Source: Streptomyces plumbidurans
GTDB taxonomy: Bacteria; Actinomycetota; Actinomycetes; Streptomycetales; Streptomycetaceae
Reading direction: 5' to 3'
DNA length: 64,000 nucleotides
Assembly (NCBI RefSeq): GCF_019857225.1
Contig: NZ_JAFJSY010000052.1
Location: 17,113 to 81,112 of the forward strand
Shown here: positions 7,142 to 16,413 of the stretch, one piece after another
How the letters are laid out: every line of letters begins with the position of its first letter
Position numbering within the stretch: position 1 is the stretch's first letter
Notes under the pieces: generated by a model
Told to the model about the DNA's origin: nothing
Seen by the model: only the letters and a program-made list of their open reading frames with translations
Database searches by the model: none
Program-made: the position numbers and the translations under genes

Positions 7142-7675
7142 GGTCAGCAGGTCGTCGAAGCCGCCCTCGCGGGCCAGGGTCTCCAGTTCGTTCAGCGCGG
7201 CCAGCGCTGCTGCCGCGGCCCTCGGGTCGGTCCGGGTCAGGCCGCTCGCGGCGAACTCGTCCTCGTCCAGCCTGCGTACGTCCCTGCCGTCGGCGGAGCG
7301 CCACAGGTCCAGGTCGAGATCCTCGGCGACCAGCTCGGTGCCGGACAGCACGGCGGGGCGGGTGATGTCGCAGTACCAGCCCTTCAGGACGCCCGCAGTG
7401 TCGCGGACCTCCTTCACCGAGTACCAGCGGTCCCGCCAGTAGTACTCGGTGAAGACATCGCCCTTCTCGAAGCGCACGAAGCCGAAGTCGCGGACGCCCT
7501 CGCCCGCCCAAGGGGCCCGGACGACGACGCGCGTACCGTCGTCGCCGAGCAGCTCCGCCTCGTAACGGATCTTCGTGCGGCCCGCCTTGACCAGCACGAC
7601 CTCCAGCCGGGCGGCTCCCTCGGCGGAGTTGGCCGAGTCGGCGGAGTTCGACGAGTCAGCCGAGTTCGCGGACAT
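7139..7675 (-). CDS. DUF402 domain protein
   Basis: 178 residues. After a low-complexity Asn/Ser/Ala/Asp start (~1-20) comes a DUF402 barrel with EYYWRDRWYSVKEV, GWYCDITRPA and the acidic EDLDLDLW motif, the region that in this family binds metal and hydrolyses phosphate bonds (FomD is the named relative). The precise substrate is unknown. The ATG at 7675 lies 20 bases inside the end of the upstream GNAT gene, in another frame, so the two are translationally coupled. The last unit of the tandem hairpin array covers the stop codon. Confidence 0.85.
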   Translation of the reverse strand: MSANSADSSNSADSANSAEGAARLEVVLVKAGRTKIRYEAELLGDDGTRVVVRAPWAGEGVRDFGFVRFEKGDVFTEYYWRDRWYSVKEVRDTAGVLKGWYCDITRPAVLSGTELVAEDLDLDLWRSADGRDVRRLDEDEFAASGLTRTDPRAAAAALAALNELETLAREGGFDDLLT

Positions 7676-8588
7676 ACCGCACCTCCGTCGCGCAGATCTC
7701 GTACCCGAACCACTTGTTGATCGCGAGCATCGGCTCGTTGCCCGCGTCGTTGCCCGTGAGCGCCTCGGTGAGACCGGCGGCACGGGCGCGGTGCAGGGCG
7801 GCGTTCTTGGCGAGCTTGGCGAGGCCACGGCCGCGGAAGGTGCGGGCGGTGCCGGTCATGGCGGTCGCGTAGCGGCCGGTCGCGGGGTCCGTGAACGCCA
7901 CGCTGAAGGCGGCCGGGCGGCCCTCGACGAAGGCGATGGTGGTCAGCTCCCGGTCGAGCAGCGGGTGCTTCCAGCTCTCCTCGACCCAGGTCTCGTACGC
8001 GGTGAACTCGGTGTCCACGTCGCTCGGTTCGTCCTGCGTGGTCTCCGCGTCCAGCTCGAACATGGGCCGCGGATCATCCGCGAGGTCGGCCGCGGAGCGC
8101 AACTCGACGCCGGGCGGCGGGGATTGCAGCGGCGGCAGCGTGCCTCCCGCCAGATCGAGGCGGAGGAAGTGCGCGGAGCGCCCGGCGCGGTAGCCGTGCC
8201 GCTCGGCGAAGGCCCGGTTCCCGGGCTCGTCCAGCACCCACGCGAACAGCTTTGTCGCCCCGTGCTCGGCGAGATGCTCCTCGGCGATGCGGACCAGGAG
8301 CCCGCCGGCGCCGCGGTGCGTCCGGTCCGGGCGTACGTAGATGTTGAGCAGCCCCTGGCCCGGTTCCGGGCTGTCGTGGGCCAGTTGCACCTGGGCGGTG
8401 CCGATCACCTCGCCGTCCTCCTCGGCGACGAGGGACCTGAAACGGGCGTCGGGATGGGTGTGGGTGAGGCGGTGGACGATCGCGTCCGGGGTCCACAGGA
8501 TGTACGGCAGGGCGAGGTGCCGTACCCGGGCGAAGTCCTCGACATCGGCCCGGTCCGCCGGGCGCAGGTCGCGCACGATCACAGTCAT
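7656..8588 (-). CDS. Tandem-GNAT acetyltransferase
   Basis: 310 residues made of two GNAT domains. The first (~1-150) has acetyl-CoA loop RTHRGAGGLLVRIAEEHL; the second (~160-310) has ARTFRGRGLAKLAKNAAL. Two-domain GNATs of this size in actinobacteria include mycothiol synthase and aminoglycoside-acetylating relatives; this one lacks features that would let me choose. ATG at 8588. It leads a two-gene unit with DUF402 and is divergent from a GntR gene 71 bp away; the shared region has TTCCG (8632) and CGGAA (8644) facing each other, a possible operator. Confidence 0.87.
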   Translation of the reverse strand: MTVIVRDLRPADRADVEDFARVRHLALPYILWTPDAIVHRLTHTHPDARFRSLVAEEDGEVIGTAQVQLAHDSPEPGQGLLNIYVRPDRTHRGAGGLLVRIAEEHLAEHGATKLFAWVLDEPGNRAFAERHGYRAGRSAHFLRLDLAGGTLPPLQSPPPGVELRSAADLADDPRPMFELDAETTQDEPSDVDTEFTAYETWVEESWKHPLLDRELTTIAFVEGRPAAFSVAFTDPATGRYATAMTGTARTFRGRGLAKLAKNAALHRARAAGLTEALTGNDAGNEPMLAINKWFGYEICATEVRYVRELG

Positions 8589-8659
8589 GTGGGCGCACGC
8601 TACGGAAGGACACGCCCCTGCGCCTCTCAATTTCCGGCGGGTGCGGAAGAATCGGCCGT

Positions 8660-9031
8660 GTGACCTTGAAGATCCACATCGACGACAGTGCGGCCCCGTA
8701 CGAGCAGGTGCGGGCGCAGATCTCCGAGCAGGCGCGGTCGGGCGTGCTGCCGGTGGGCTACCGGCTGCCGACCGTGCGCGGGCTCGCCGAGTCGCTGGGC
8801 CTCGCCGCGAACACGGTCGCCAAGGCGTACCGCGCGCTGGAGAGCGACGGGGTGATCGAGACCCGGGGGCGCAACGGCACCTATGTGGCCGCCGCCGGTT
8901 CGGCCGCGGAGCGGGAGCTGGCGTCCGCCGCGCAGGCCTACGCCGAGCGGGCGCGCCGGCTGGGGATGGCGGAGGAGCAGGCTTCGGCCGCGGTGCGGGA
9001 CGCCCTGCGGGCGGCCTACGGGCAGGGGTGA
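8660..9031 (+). CDS. GntR family regulator, YtrA type
   Basis: 123 residues: a GntR winged helix (YEQVRAQISEQ, LPTVRGLAESLGLAANTVAKAYRALESDGVIE, ~12-70) followed by only ~50 residues of helix, the layout of the short YtrA subfamily with no ligand domain. Such proteins usually control a neighbouring ABC transporter or an envelope-stress response; no transporter is adjacent here. The GTG at 8660 begins the conserved sequence. Its divergent neighbour is the tandem-GNAT gene, the likeliest co-regulated unit. A weak hairpin at 9032-9048 follows the stop. Confidence 0.9.
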   Translation: MTLKIHIDDSAAPYEQVRAQISEQARSGVLPVGYRLPTVRGLAESLGLAANTVAKAYRALESDGVIETRGRNGTYVAAAGSAAERELASAAQAYAERARRLGMAEEQASAAVRDALRAAYGQG

Positions 9032-9091
9032 GGGTTTGGCACCAACCCGGTCCGCGATCGTGGCGACACGAGAGGCGCGGGGGCGCGGGTG

Positions 9092-9844
9092 TCAGGGCGT
9101 ACGCGTGACCCTGAGGTGCGCCGCGCGTGCCGCCCTCGCGAACGTGGCCGCGTCCTCGACCGCCGCCCCGTTCGGGTCGTTGTTGAAGTACGCGTACACG
9201 TCGGCGTCCGCTCCCCATGACTGCGCGACGCGCTCGACCCAGGTCTCAAGGGACCGGCGCCCGTAGCGCGGCCAGGCGTGCGCGCGGCCCTCGTGGAAGC
9301 GGACGTAGCCCCAGTCGGCGGTGCGCCACAGCGGGCCGGCCGGGCGCGCCCGGACGTCGGCCCAGCACAGGGCCGCGCCGCGGGCCCGGAGCACCTCGCG
9401 GATCTCGTCGGTCCACCAGGAGTCGTGGCGGGGCTCGACCGCCACGCGCGTGCCGGGCGGGAAGCGGCCGAGGCATGTGTCCAGCAGTTCCGCGTCGGCC
9501 CTGAGGGTCGGCGGGAGCTGGAGCAGGACCGGGCCCAGGCGATCCCCCAGACCCGCCGCGTGGCTCATCAGACGCTCGACCGGTTCCTGAGGTTCGCGCA
9601 GCCGCTTGATGTGGGTCAGATAGCGGCTGGCCTTCACCGTGACCACGAAGTCCCGCGGCACCCGCTCCCGCCAGCTCTCGAAGTTCTCCCGGGTCGGCAG
9701 GCGGTAGAACGCGTTGTTGATCTCCACCGTGGCGAAGTGCCGCGCGTACTCCTCCAGCCACAGCCGCTGCGGACACCCGTCCGGGTAGAACACACCCCGC
9801 CAGTCCTTGTACTGCCACCCCGACGTGCCGACGAACAGGGTCAT
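9092..9844 (-). CDS. DUF72 (YecE family) protein
   Basis: 250 residues covering a whole DUF72 TIM-barrel: opening GTSGWQYKDWRG, EINNAFYRLP near 43-52, VAVEPRHDSWW, the YVRFHEG strand and closing YAYFNNDPNGAA. The family is widespread and its biochemical role is unsettled. ATG at 9844 starts the conserved sequence directly. It is 15 bp downstream of, and on the same strand as, the AAA ATPase gene, so they probably form a two-gene unit. It converges with the GntR gene. Confidence 0.9.
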   Translation of the reverse strand: MTLFVGTSGWQYKDWRGVFYPDGCPQRLWLEEYARHFATVEINNAFYRLPTRENFESWRERVPRDFVVTVKASRYLTHIKRLREPQEPVERLMSHAAGLGDRLGPVLLQLPPTLRADAELLDTCLGRFPPGTRVAVEPRHDSWWTDEIREVLRARGAALCWADVRARPAGPLWRTADWGYVRFHEGRAHAWPRYGRRSLETWVERVAQSWGADADVYAYFNNDPNGAAVEDAATFARAARAAHLRVTRTP

Positions 9845-9859
9845 ACGTCCATCAAAGCA

Positions 9860-10954
9860 CTACAGGTACAGGCCCGCGTCCGCCCCGTCCCGCGGCTCCG
9901 GCAGCGCCGTCGGCGAGGTGCCCCGGCGCAGGGCGTACAGCTCCGCCAGGGTGGCGCCCTCGCGGCCGACCCCCTCCTCGGTGCCGAGCCAGTCCACCGC
10001 CTCCCGGCGGGTCAGCGGTCCCACCTCGATACGGGCCAGACAGCGGCCGGGGCGGACCACGGCCGGGTGCAGGCGCTCCAGGTCCTCGTTGGTCGTCACC
10101 CCGACCAGGACGTTGCGCCCCTGGCCCAGCAGGCCGTCGGTGAGGTTGAGCAGCCGGGACAGGGCCTGGCCCGCCGTGTGCTTGGCCTCGCCGCGGATCA
10201 GTTCGTCGCAGTCCTCCAGGAGCAGCAGCCGCCAGCGGCCCTTGCCCGTCCCGTCCTCCTCGCCGATCGCGATGTCCATCAGATAGCCGACGTCGGAGAA
10301 GAGCCGCTCGGGGTCGAGCACGCAGTCGACCTGGCACCAGTCCCGCCACGAACGCGCGAGCGTGCGCAGGGCCGAGGTCTTGCCGGTGCCCGGCGGTCCG
10401 TGCAGCAGGAGCAGCCGCCCCGCGATGTCCTCCGGTGTCGTCTTCATCAGGGTGTCCATCGCCTCGGCCACCGGCGCGGTGTAGTTCTCCCGCACCTCGT
10501 CCCAGGTGCCCGCGGAGATCTGCCGGGTGGTGCGGTGCGGGCCGCGCCTGGGCGAGACGTACCAGAACCCCATCGTCACGTTCTCCGGCTGGGGTTCGGG
10601 CTCGTCCGCCGCGCCGTCCGTGGCCTGGCCGAGGATCTTCTCGGCCAGCTCGGCGGTGGTCGCCGTCACCGTGACGTCGGCGCCCCGGTTCCAGCGGGAG
10701 ATCAGCAGGGTCCAGCCGTCGCCCTCCGCCAGCGTCGCGCTGCGGTCGTCGTCGCGGGCCACCCGCAGCACCCGGGCACCCGGCGGCATGAGGGTCGCCC
10801 CGGAGCGGACGCGGTCGATGTTCGCCGCGTGGGAGTACGGCTGCTCACCCGTCGCGAAGCGGCCGAGGAACAGCGCGTCGACGACATCGGACGGTGAGTC
10901 GCTGTCGTCGACGTTGAGCCGGATCGGCAGCGCGTCGTAAGGGTTCGCAGACAT
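9860..10954 (-). CDS. AAA family ATPase with N-terminal DUF5925-like region
   Basis: 364 residues. The N-terminal ~165 residues form a Streptomyces-typical DUF5925-like domain; the rest is an AAA module with Walker A GPPGTGKTS (~181-189), Walker B RLLLLEDCDEL and an arginine-finger region RPGRCLARIEVG. There is no membrane segment. It resembles Cdc48/FtsH-like AAA folds, so ATP-driven remodelling is expected, but the client is unknown. Start ATG at 10954; another ATG three codons upstream (10963) is possible. It is followed at 15 bp by the DUF72 gene. Confidence 0.85.
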   Translation of the reverse strand: MSANPYDALPIRLNVDDSDSPSDVVDALFLGRFATGEQPYSHAANIDRVRSGATLMPPGARVLRVARDDDRSATLAEGDGWTLLISRWNRGADVTVTATTAELAEKILGQATDGAADEPEPQPENVTMGFWYVSPRRGPHRTTRQISAGTWDEVRENYTAPVAEAMDTLMKTTPEDIAGRLLLLHGPPGTGKTSALRTLARSWRDWCQVDCVLDPERLFSDVGYLMDIAIGEEDGTGKGRWRLLLLEDCDELIRGEAKHTAGQALSRLLNLTDGLLGQGRNVLVGVTTNEDLERLHPAVVRPGRCLARIEVGPLTRREAVDWLGTEEGVGREGATLAELYALRRGTSPTALPEPRDGADAGLYL

Positions 10955-11113
10955 GGCGCCCATGATCCGGCACGAGCGCCCCGTCCGCACCCGGTTTCCG
11001 CCGCCTTCGGCGCTTCCGGTATGTCGGCCTCTGTCGCCCTCCCATCCTGTTACAGACCTGTGCATTCACAACATCTGCCCTACCTGACGTCCACCCGGTT
11101 ACTGTTGCCCTCG

Positions 11114-12535
11114 ATGGGACGTCATGGGTGGACTTCGGGGGCAGGGCGGTGGCGGCTCACCGCGCTGCTCGGGGTGGGCGTCGCCGCGCTGGCGCTGATC
11201 GTGACGCTGGTCAACACGCTGCCGGGGGGCGGCGGAAGCAGCGCGGGCACCTCGCGCAACGGCGACTCGGTGCACGGCACCCCGGTGACCCCGCCCGACC
11301 AGGACAAGCCCGAGGTCGGCTGGGGCTTCACCCACACCCAGTTCAGCGCCGACGAGGGCAGCTCCGCCGCCTCCGAGCGGGCCGAGCAGCTGATCTCGGA
11401 CGCCGGGGGCATGCCGCAGGACCAGGCCCTGATGGGCTGGGGCGCCGACAACCCCGAGCCGGTGAAGGGGCGTTATGACTTCGGCGCGATGGACCGCCGT
11501 ATCGACTTCATCCGCAAGTCCGGCGGCACCCCGGTGGTCACCCTGTGCTGCTCCCCGGACTGGATGAAGGGCGGCAAGGCCGGCGTCGACAACACCGACT
11601 GGAGCCAGTCGGCGCTGGAGACGGCCCCGCAGCCCCAGCACTACGCCGACTTCGCCGCGCTGGCCGCCACCGTCGCCAAGCGCTATCCGGACGTACGGCA
11701 CTTCGTCGTCTGGAACGAGTTCAAGGGCTTCTGGAACGACGCCAAGGGCCGCTGGGACTACGAGGGTTACACCAAGCTCTACAACCTGGTCTACAAGGCC
11801 CTGAAGAAGGTCGACAAGAAGATCATGGTCGGCGGGCCGTATCTGGTGATGGACAGCGTCGACCCGCGCGCGGACGAGGCGTCGACCGCCCTCAAGGGCC
11901 CCTGGGGCGCCATGGACCAGCGCATCGTCGACGCCTTCGACTACTGGAACACGCACAAGGCGGGCGCCGACTTCGTCGTCGTGGACGGCTCCAGCTACAC
12001 CAACGACGACGAGATGCTGCCCGACGAGTTCGCGGCGACCGACAAGTTCACCGCGGTCGGAAAGTGGGTGCGGCAGCAGACGCACGGTCTGCCGCTGTGG
12101 TGGGCCGAGTACTACGTCGAGCCCGCCGACGGCAACGACGACCGCAAGGGCTGGTCCGAGCCCCACCGCGTCGCCGTCCAGGCCGCCGGCATGATCGCCA
12201 TGGTCAAGGGCGGCGCCTCCTCCGGCTTCTACTGGAACCCCGAGGACGAGAAGGGCGACGACTGCGCGGGCTGTCTGTGGACACCCACGAACGGCTCGGA
12301 CGGCGGCCGGAAGCTGCCGATGTTCGACCTGGTCTCCCGCTTCCACCAGGCGTTCCCGCCCGGCACCGACTACACGACCGTCCCCGTCGCCAAGGACGAC
12401 GTGCCCAACGTCCGTGTCCTCGCCACCGACAAGACGGTCCTCGTGGTCAACACCCTCGACCGCTCGATCAGCGCCAAGGTCGACGGCAAGCGGTTCGAGA
12501 TGCAGGCGTACGAGGTGAAGTGGCTCGACCGCTAG
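11114..12535 (+). CDS. Membrane-anchored GH39-like glycoside hydrolase
   Basis: 473 residues. An N-terminal hydrophobic segment (~15-35, LTALLGVGVAALALIVTL) without an obvious cleavage site suggests a membrane anchor or uncleaved signal. A Gly/Ser/Pro linker follows, then a TIM-barrel. VVWNEF supplies the acid/base Glu after strand 4 and LPLWWAEYY the nucleophile Glu after strand 7, as in clan A families such as GH39. Known GH39 activities are beta-xylosidase and iduronidase; no substrate can be assigned. ATG at 11114 has no clear ribosome site. It sits tail to tail with the polysaccharide operon, so trimming or release of that polymer is a reasonable inference. Confidence 0.82.
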   Translation: MGRHGWTSGAGRWRLTALLGVGVAALALIVTLVNTLPGGGGSSAGTSRNGDSVHGTPVTPPDQDKPEVGWGFTHTQFSADEGSSAASERAEQLISDAGGMPQDQALMGWGADNPEPVKGRYDFGAMDRRIDFIRKSGGTPVVTLCCSPDWMKGGKAGVDNTDWSQSALETAPQPQHYADFAALAATVAKRYPDVRHFVVWNEFKGFWNDAKGRWDYEGYTKLYNLVYKALKKVDKKIMVGGPYLVMDSVDPRADEASTALKGPWGAMDQRIVDAFDYWNTHKAGADFVVVDGSSYTNDDEMLPDEFAATDKFTAVGKWVRQQTHGLPLWWAEYYVEPADGNDDRKGWSEPHRVAVQAAGMIAMVKGGASSGFYWNPEDEKGDDCAGCLWTPTNGSDGGRKLPMFDLVSRFHQAFPPGTDYTTVPVAKDDVPNVRVLATDKTVLVVNTLDRSISAKVDGKRFEMQAYEVKWLDR

Positions 12536-12559
12536 ACCGGCCGGGCCACTTCACCTCGT
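12510..12559. terminator. Long-stem bidirectional terminator, 5' arm inside the hydrolase gene
   Basis: Perfect 15-bp inverted repeat, arms 12510-12524 and 12545-12559, around a 20-base loop. The left arm encodes part of the last residues of the GH39-like protein; the right arm ends 9 bp before the stop of the convergent flippase gene. Confidence 0.8.
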
Positions 12560-12567
12560 GGGCGTAC

Positions 12568-15500
12568 TCATTTCATCGTCAGGAACCGCTGCACCAACGA
12601 GGCCAGGAACACCGCCAGCAGAGGCAGCGAGAACCAGTAGCTGCTCTGCAGCCAGCGCAGTTGCCGCACGCTCGGCCGCATCGCGACCCGCACCACCTCG
12701 CGCGCCGTCATCAGCACCATGAGCGCGAGCGCGGCCAGGGCGCCGACGACCGACCACGGCGTCCAGGTGATCTGCGGTCCGATCGGACCCGGGTCCGGCC
12801 TGGCCACCTTGCCCTCGGGCTGCTTGGCGAGGGTGTAGACGACGGCGTCGTCGTTGGCGAAGGCCTTCTTCAGCTCCGGGCGCCGGTCGAGGTTCTGGAT
12901 GAGCCGGGGCTCCCAGGTGTCCGAATACCCCACGTCCATACGGAGATAGGTCATCTGGCTCTCGTTGATCATCAGATACGAGTTCGGGCCCGCGTCCTTG
13001 AGCGCCTTGACCAGGCCGGACACCAGCACCGGGTCCGCCGGTGCCAGCGTGGGCACGTAGTTGACCCGCTCCATGTCCTTCGCGCCCCACGGCAGCGCCG
13101 GCGTCACGTCGTTGATCGTGTCGTTGCTCAGCCACAGCACGCGCACCGTCGGCTTGTCGTGGGCGTAGACGTAGTCCATGGCCGCGACCTCGCCGGGCCG
13201 CACCCGCTCGAACGGCTCGTTGCCCCAGCGGGCCACCAGGAAGCCGCCCAGGAGGAGCAGTCCCGCCAGCAGCGCGGCCAGCGGAGCGAGGCTGACCCGG
13301 TCCTTGTCCCGCTCCTCCGCGGTGACGCCGGTGCGCGGGAACAGGGCGAGACCGGCAAGGAGCGCCGCGCCCGGCACCGCGAACATGAAGACGCGCAGGG
13401 CCATTTCGCCGCCGTAGGACTGCATGCCGAAGCCCAGGAACGGGACGAAGGTCAGCACCAGCAGCGACCGTTCGCGGTACTTGTGGTCGCGCCGGCGCCA
13501 CCAGCCCCAGCAGGCGAACGCCATCACACTGCCGGCCAGCAGCACGCGGGTGTAGAGCACCAGCTTGTGTGTCGAGTCGCCGCCCTGGATGCGGCCGGAG
13601 ACCGACGTGGAGACATTGCTGCCGACGCCGCCGACCCCGCCGAACAGGTCGTTGAAGTGCCCCGACCAGTACGGCTCGGCCATGAAGCCCAGCCAGGCCG
13701 CGACCATGACCGCGAACAGGATGGGCAGGCCGCGCAGTTCGGACCTGCCGATCAGGACGAGCACCGCGAGCACGCCGAGCATCACGAACGGCGTGAGCTG
13801 GTGGGCCGGGACGCTCGCCGCGTACAGACCGACCAGCACGGCGAGCAGCACCGCCTTCTGGCGGCGGTCGGTCGGTTCGACCTCCGCCTCGCCGGGCCGC
13901 GCCTTCGTCCAGATCACGCGCGGCGCCCGGAACCAGACCAGCAGGATCGCCACGAACGCCAGGTACAGCAGATACGTGAAGCCCTGCGGGGAGAAGTAGT
14001 CCTGCCCCACCCAGCTGCTGAGGACGAAGATCCAGATGCCGGTCCACTTGGCCCGCCAGCTCGCCCGCAGCGAGCGTACGAGCAGGAACATCGGGGCCAG
14101 ATACAGGAGTTCGATGAGGGTCGGCCACCAGCGGATCACCGCGGTGAGGTCGTTGACCCCGCAGGCCTTGGCGACGAACGCGGCCGCCGCGAAGAAGCCG
14201 GGCCAGCTCCAGCGCGCGTCCAGGTCCGGCACGGCGGATCCGGTGCGGTCGATGTAGTCGAGGAAGCCGAGGTGCTGCCAGGCCGTCGGGAACCGCGGCT
14301 GCGTCTCGATCACCGCGGGCAGCGCGTGCAGCGAGACGACCGTCGCCAGCAGCGTGACCAGCAGCAGTGCCCGGTGTTCGCGGCCGAGCCAGAGCAGCGA
14401 GGCGAACACCACGATCAGCAGCGCGGCACCGAGCAGCGTCGGCAGCGGCAGGACCGAGATGAGGCCGAGTCCGCCCATCCCGTCCAGGTCGGCCTCGTCG
14501 AGCCGCAGCGCGGGCACCCAGTACAGCAGCAGCGCGGCGGCCAGCAGACCGCCGAGGACGACCCCGAGACGGCTCGGCCGCAGCCGCTCGCGCCAGGAGA
14601 GGGCGGGGAGTTCGGGCCGGGGAGAGGGTCCCCGTACCTCTTCGTCCGCCGCCTCCTCGTCCTCCACCTCTTCGAGCGGCCGTTCCGCGACGAGCGAGGC
14701 CTCCGCCTCCCGTACGACCTCCTCGCCGAACTCCGCGCCGAACGGCGCGTCCACCTCGGCCGGTCCGAGCGAGGCCTCCGAACCCGGCTGCCGCTCCTCC
14801 ACGGGCAGGCCGACCTCCGGGTTCCTCGCCCAGGTCGGCCGGTGGTCGGGAGGCAGGACGGGCGTCCCGGTGGGCGGTGTCCCCGGGCCCGGGCGCACGT
14901 CCGGGCGGCGTTCCACATGGTCGAAGTCGACATGGATGCCGAGCGCGAGGGTGTCGCTGTCCAGCGCCCAGGCCGGCCCGCGCCTGCGCGCCGTCTCGGT
15001 CGCCGGGACCTCGCGCGCCCCCAGGTCGGCGAGGTCCCCGTCGGGTGCCGTGTGCTCGGGCACAGCGGCGGCCGGAGCGGCCCGGAGGATCTTGAACAGC
15101 TTCGGGGCGGCGATCGCGACGATCACGGCCAGCGAGGAGATCTCGGCGACACCGGCGCCGGTCAGCCCCATGCGGGGGAGCAGCAGCAGGGTCAGGCCGA
15201 GCACCAGGACGCACAACAGGCCCTGCAGCCAGGCGAGTCCGGCGGTGCGGCTCTGTGCGCGCAGCACCGCGAAGTACGTCTCCATGACGACCCTGAGCAG
15301 TGCGCCGACCGCGAACCAGCGCAGCAGCGGGGTCGCCGCGTCCGCGTAGCCCGCGCCGAAGACACCCAGGATGTACGGCGCCCCGATGAACAGCACCCCG
15401 CAGATCGGCAGCATGATCCGCGCCATCCGCTTCAGCGCGGCGCGGGTGTTGGCGGCCAGCCGGGACGGGTCGTGCGAGCCCTCGACGGTCAGCGAGGCGC

Positions 15501-16413
15501 CCATGTTGATCGCGAGCAGGTTGGTGGTGCCGCCGATCGTGGTGGTGATGTAGAAGTACGCGTTGTCCTGGGAGCTGACCTGCGAGGCGATGATGACCGG
15601 GATCAGATAGACCACGGCGAGCGAGAACAGTGAGCCGGTGTAGTCGCCCGACAGGAACCTGCCGATCTCCCTGAGCGTCGGCGGCTTGGCACGGTCCTCG
15701 GTCGCCTTCACATGCCGCGGCACCAGACGCCTGAAGACCAGCCAGCCGAGAGGTACGACCGAGGTGGCGATCGCGGCGACCCAGGAGACGAAGACGCCGG
15801 TCGTCGGGATCGCCACGGCGAACGCGACCAGCAGGCCCAGCTTCACCGCGGAGAACACGGTGTTGCCCACCGGCACCCAGGGCGCGCTTCGCAGCCCGGT
15901 CAGCACACCGTCCTGCAGGGTGAGCAGGTTCCAGGCGATCACGGCCACGATGAAGCCGAGTCCGTGCAGCGGCCCGTGCAGGAAGCGGTACGACGGCCCC
16001 CACGAGTTCAGCGTCAGCAGGAAGACGCAGGCCGCCGTCGCCACGACCAGCGAACTGCCCGCGTACGTACGGAAGATCAGCCGTGCGGTGGCCCGTCCGG
16101 CGACGGGGATGAAGCGGGCCAGGGCCCCGGTCAGGGTCACCGCGGTCAGGCCCGCGAGGAACTTCATCGCGGCGATCGCGGCCGAGCCCTGGCCGACCGC
16201 GTCCTCGGAGTAGTAGCGGGCCGCGGCCAGCCAGAAGCCGAGCCCGAGCACGGCGGAGATGCCGGTGTTCAGCATCAGCGCATAGGCGTTGCGGAACAGT
16301 TGGTTGCCGCCCTTGTTCCGGCCGAGCCCGGGCAGGCGAAGACGGCGCCCGGACTGCTCGGGCGCCTCGGTCGGGGGCGATTCCGCCTCGGTGGTGGTCG
16401 TCGTGTCAGACAC
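12568..16413 (-). CDS. Polysaccharide flippase fused to a second multi-spanning domain
   Basis: 1281 residues. Residues ~38-455 form a Wzx/MATE-like flippase with about 12-14 helices. A charged Pro/Glu-rich cytoplasmic linker spans ~455-625. The C-terminal ~625-1281 is another large membrane domain with many helices, a big extracytoplasmic loop (~1090-1220) and a motif WVGQDYFSPQGFTYLLYL; this resembles GT-C-type or Wzy-like polymerases, though no family can be named firmly. The combination suggests export of a lipid-linked glycan and its polymerisation or transfer in one protein. The start overlaps the deacetylase stop by 8 bases. It is the last gene of a four-gene operon. Confidence 0.85.
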   Translation of the reverse strand: MSDTTTTTEAESPPTEAPEQSGRRLRLPGLGRNKGGNQLFRNAYALMLNTGISAVLGLGFWLAAARYYSEDAVGQGSAAIAAMKFLAGLTAVTLTGALARFIPVAGRATARLIFRTYAGSSLVVATAACVFLLTLNSWGPSYRFLHGPLHGLGFIVAVIAWNLLTLQDGVLTGLRSAPWVPVGNTVFSAVKLGLLVAFAVAIPTTGVFVSWVAAIATSVVPLGWLVFRRLVPRHVKATEDRAKPPTLREIGRFLSGDYTGSLFSLAVVYLIPVIIASQVSSQDNAYFYITTTIGGTTNLLAINMGASLTVEGSHDPSRLAANTRAALKRMARIMLPICGVLFIGAPYILGVFGAGYADAATPLLRWFAVGALLRVVMETYFAVLRAQSRTAGLAWLQGLLCVLVLGLTLLLLPRMGLTGAGVAEISSLAVIVAIAAPKLFKILRAAPAAAVPEHTAPDGDLADLGAREVPATETARRRGPAWALDSDTLALGIHVDFDHVERRPDVRPGPGTPPTGTPVLPPDHRPTWARNPEVGLPVEERQPGSEASLGPAEVDAPFGAEFGEEVVREAEASLVAERPLEEVEDEEAADEEVRGPSPRPELPALSWRERLRPSRLGVVLGGLLAAALLLYWVPALRLDEADLDGMGGLGLISVLPLPTLLGAALLIVVFASLLWLGREHRALLLVTLLATVVSLHALPAVIETQPRFPTAWQHLGFLDYIDRTGSAVPDLDARWSWPGFFAAAAFVAKACGVNDLTAVIRWWPTLIELLYLAPMFLLVRSLRASWRAKWTGIWIFVLSSWVGQDYFSPQGFTYLLYLAFVAILLVWFRAPRVIWTKARPGEAEVEPTDRRQKAVLLAVLVGLYAASVPAHQLTPFVMLGVLAVLVLIGRSELRGLPILFAVMVAAWLGFMAEPYWSGHFNDLFGGVGGVGSNVSTSVSGRIQGGDSTHKLVLYTRVLLAGSVMAFACWGWWRRRDHKYRERSLLVLTFVPFLGFGMQSYGGEMALRVFMFAVPGAALLAGLALFPRTGVTAEERDKDRVSLAPLAALLAGLLLLGGFLVARWGNEPFERVRPGEVAAMDYVYAHDKPTVRVLWLSNDTINDVTPALPWGAKDMERVNYVPTLAPADPVLVSGLVKALKDAGPNSYLMINESQMTYLRMDVGYSDTWEPRLIQNLDRRPELKKAFANDDAVVYTLAKQPEGKVARPDPGPIGPQITWTPWSVVGALAALALMVLMTAREVVRVAMRPSVRQLRWLQSSYWFSLPLLAVFLASLVQRFLTMK

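Noticed and set aside
11545..15633. Very long open frame on the plus strand opposite the flippase fusion gene
   Set aside because: Composition is Arg/Gln/His/Gly-rich without domains, it is antisense to a clearly conserved membrane protein, and such shadow frames are normal at >70% GC.
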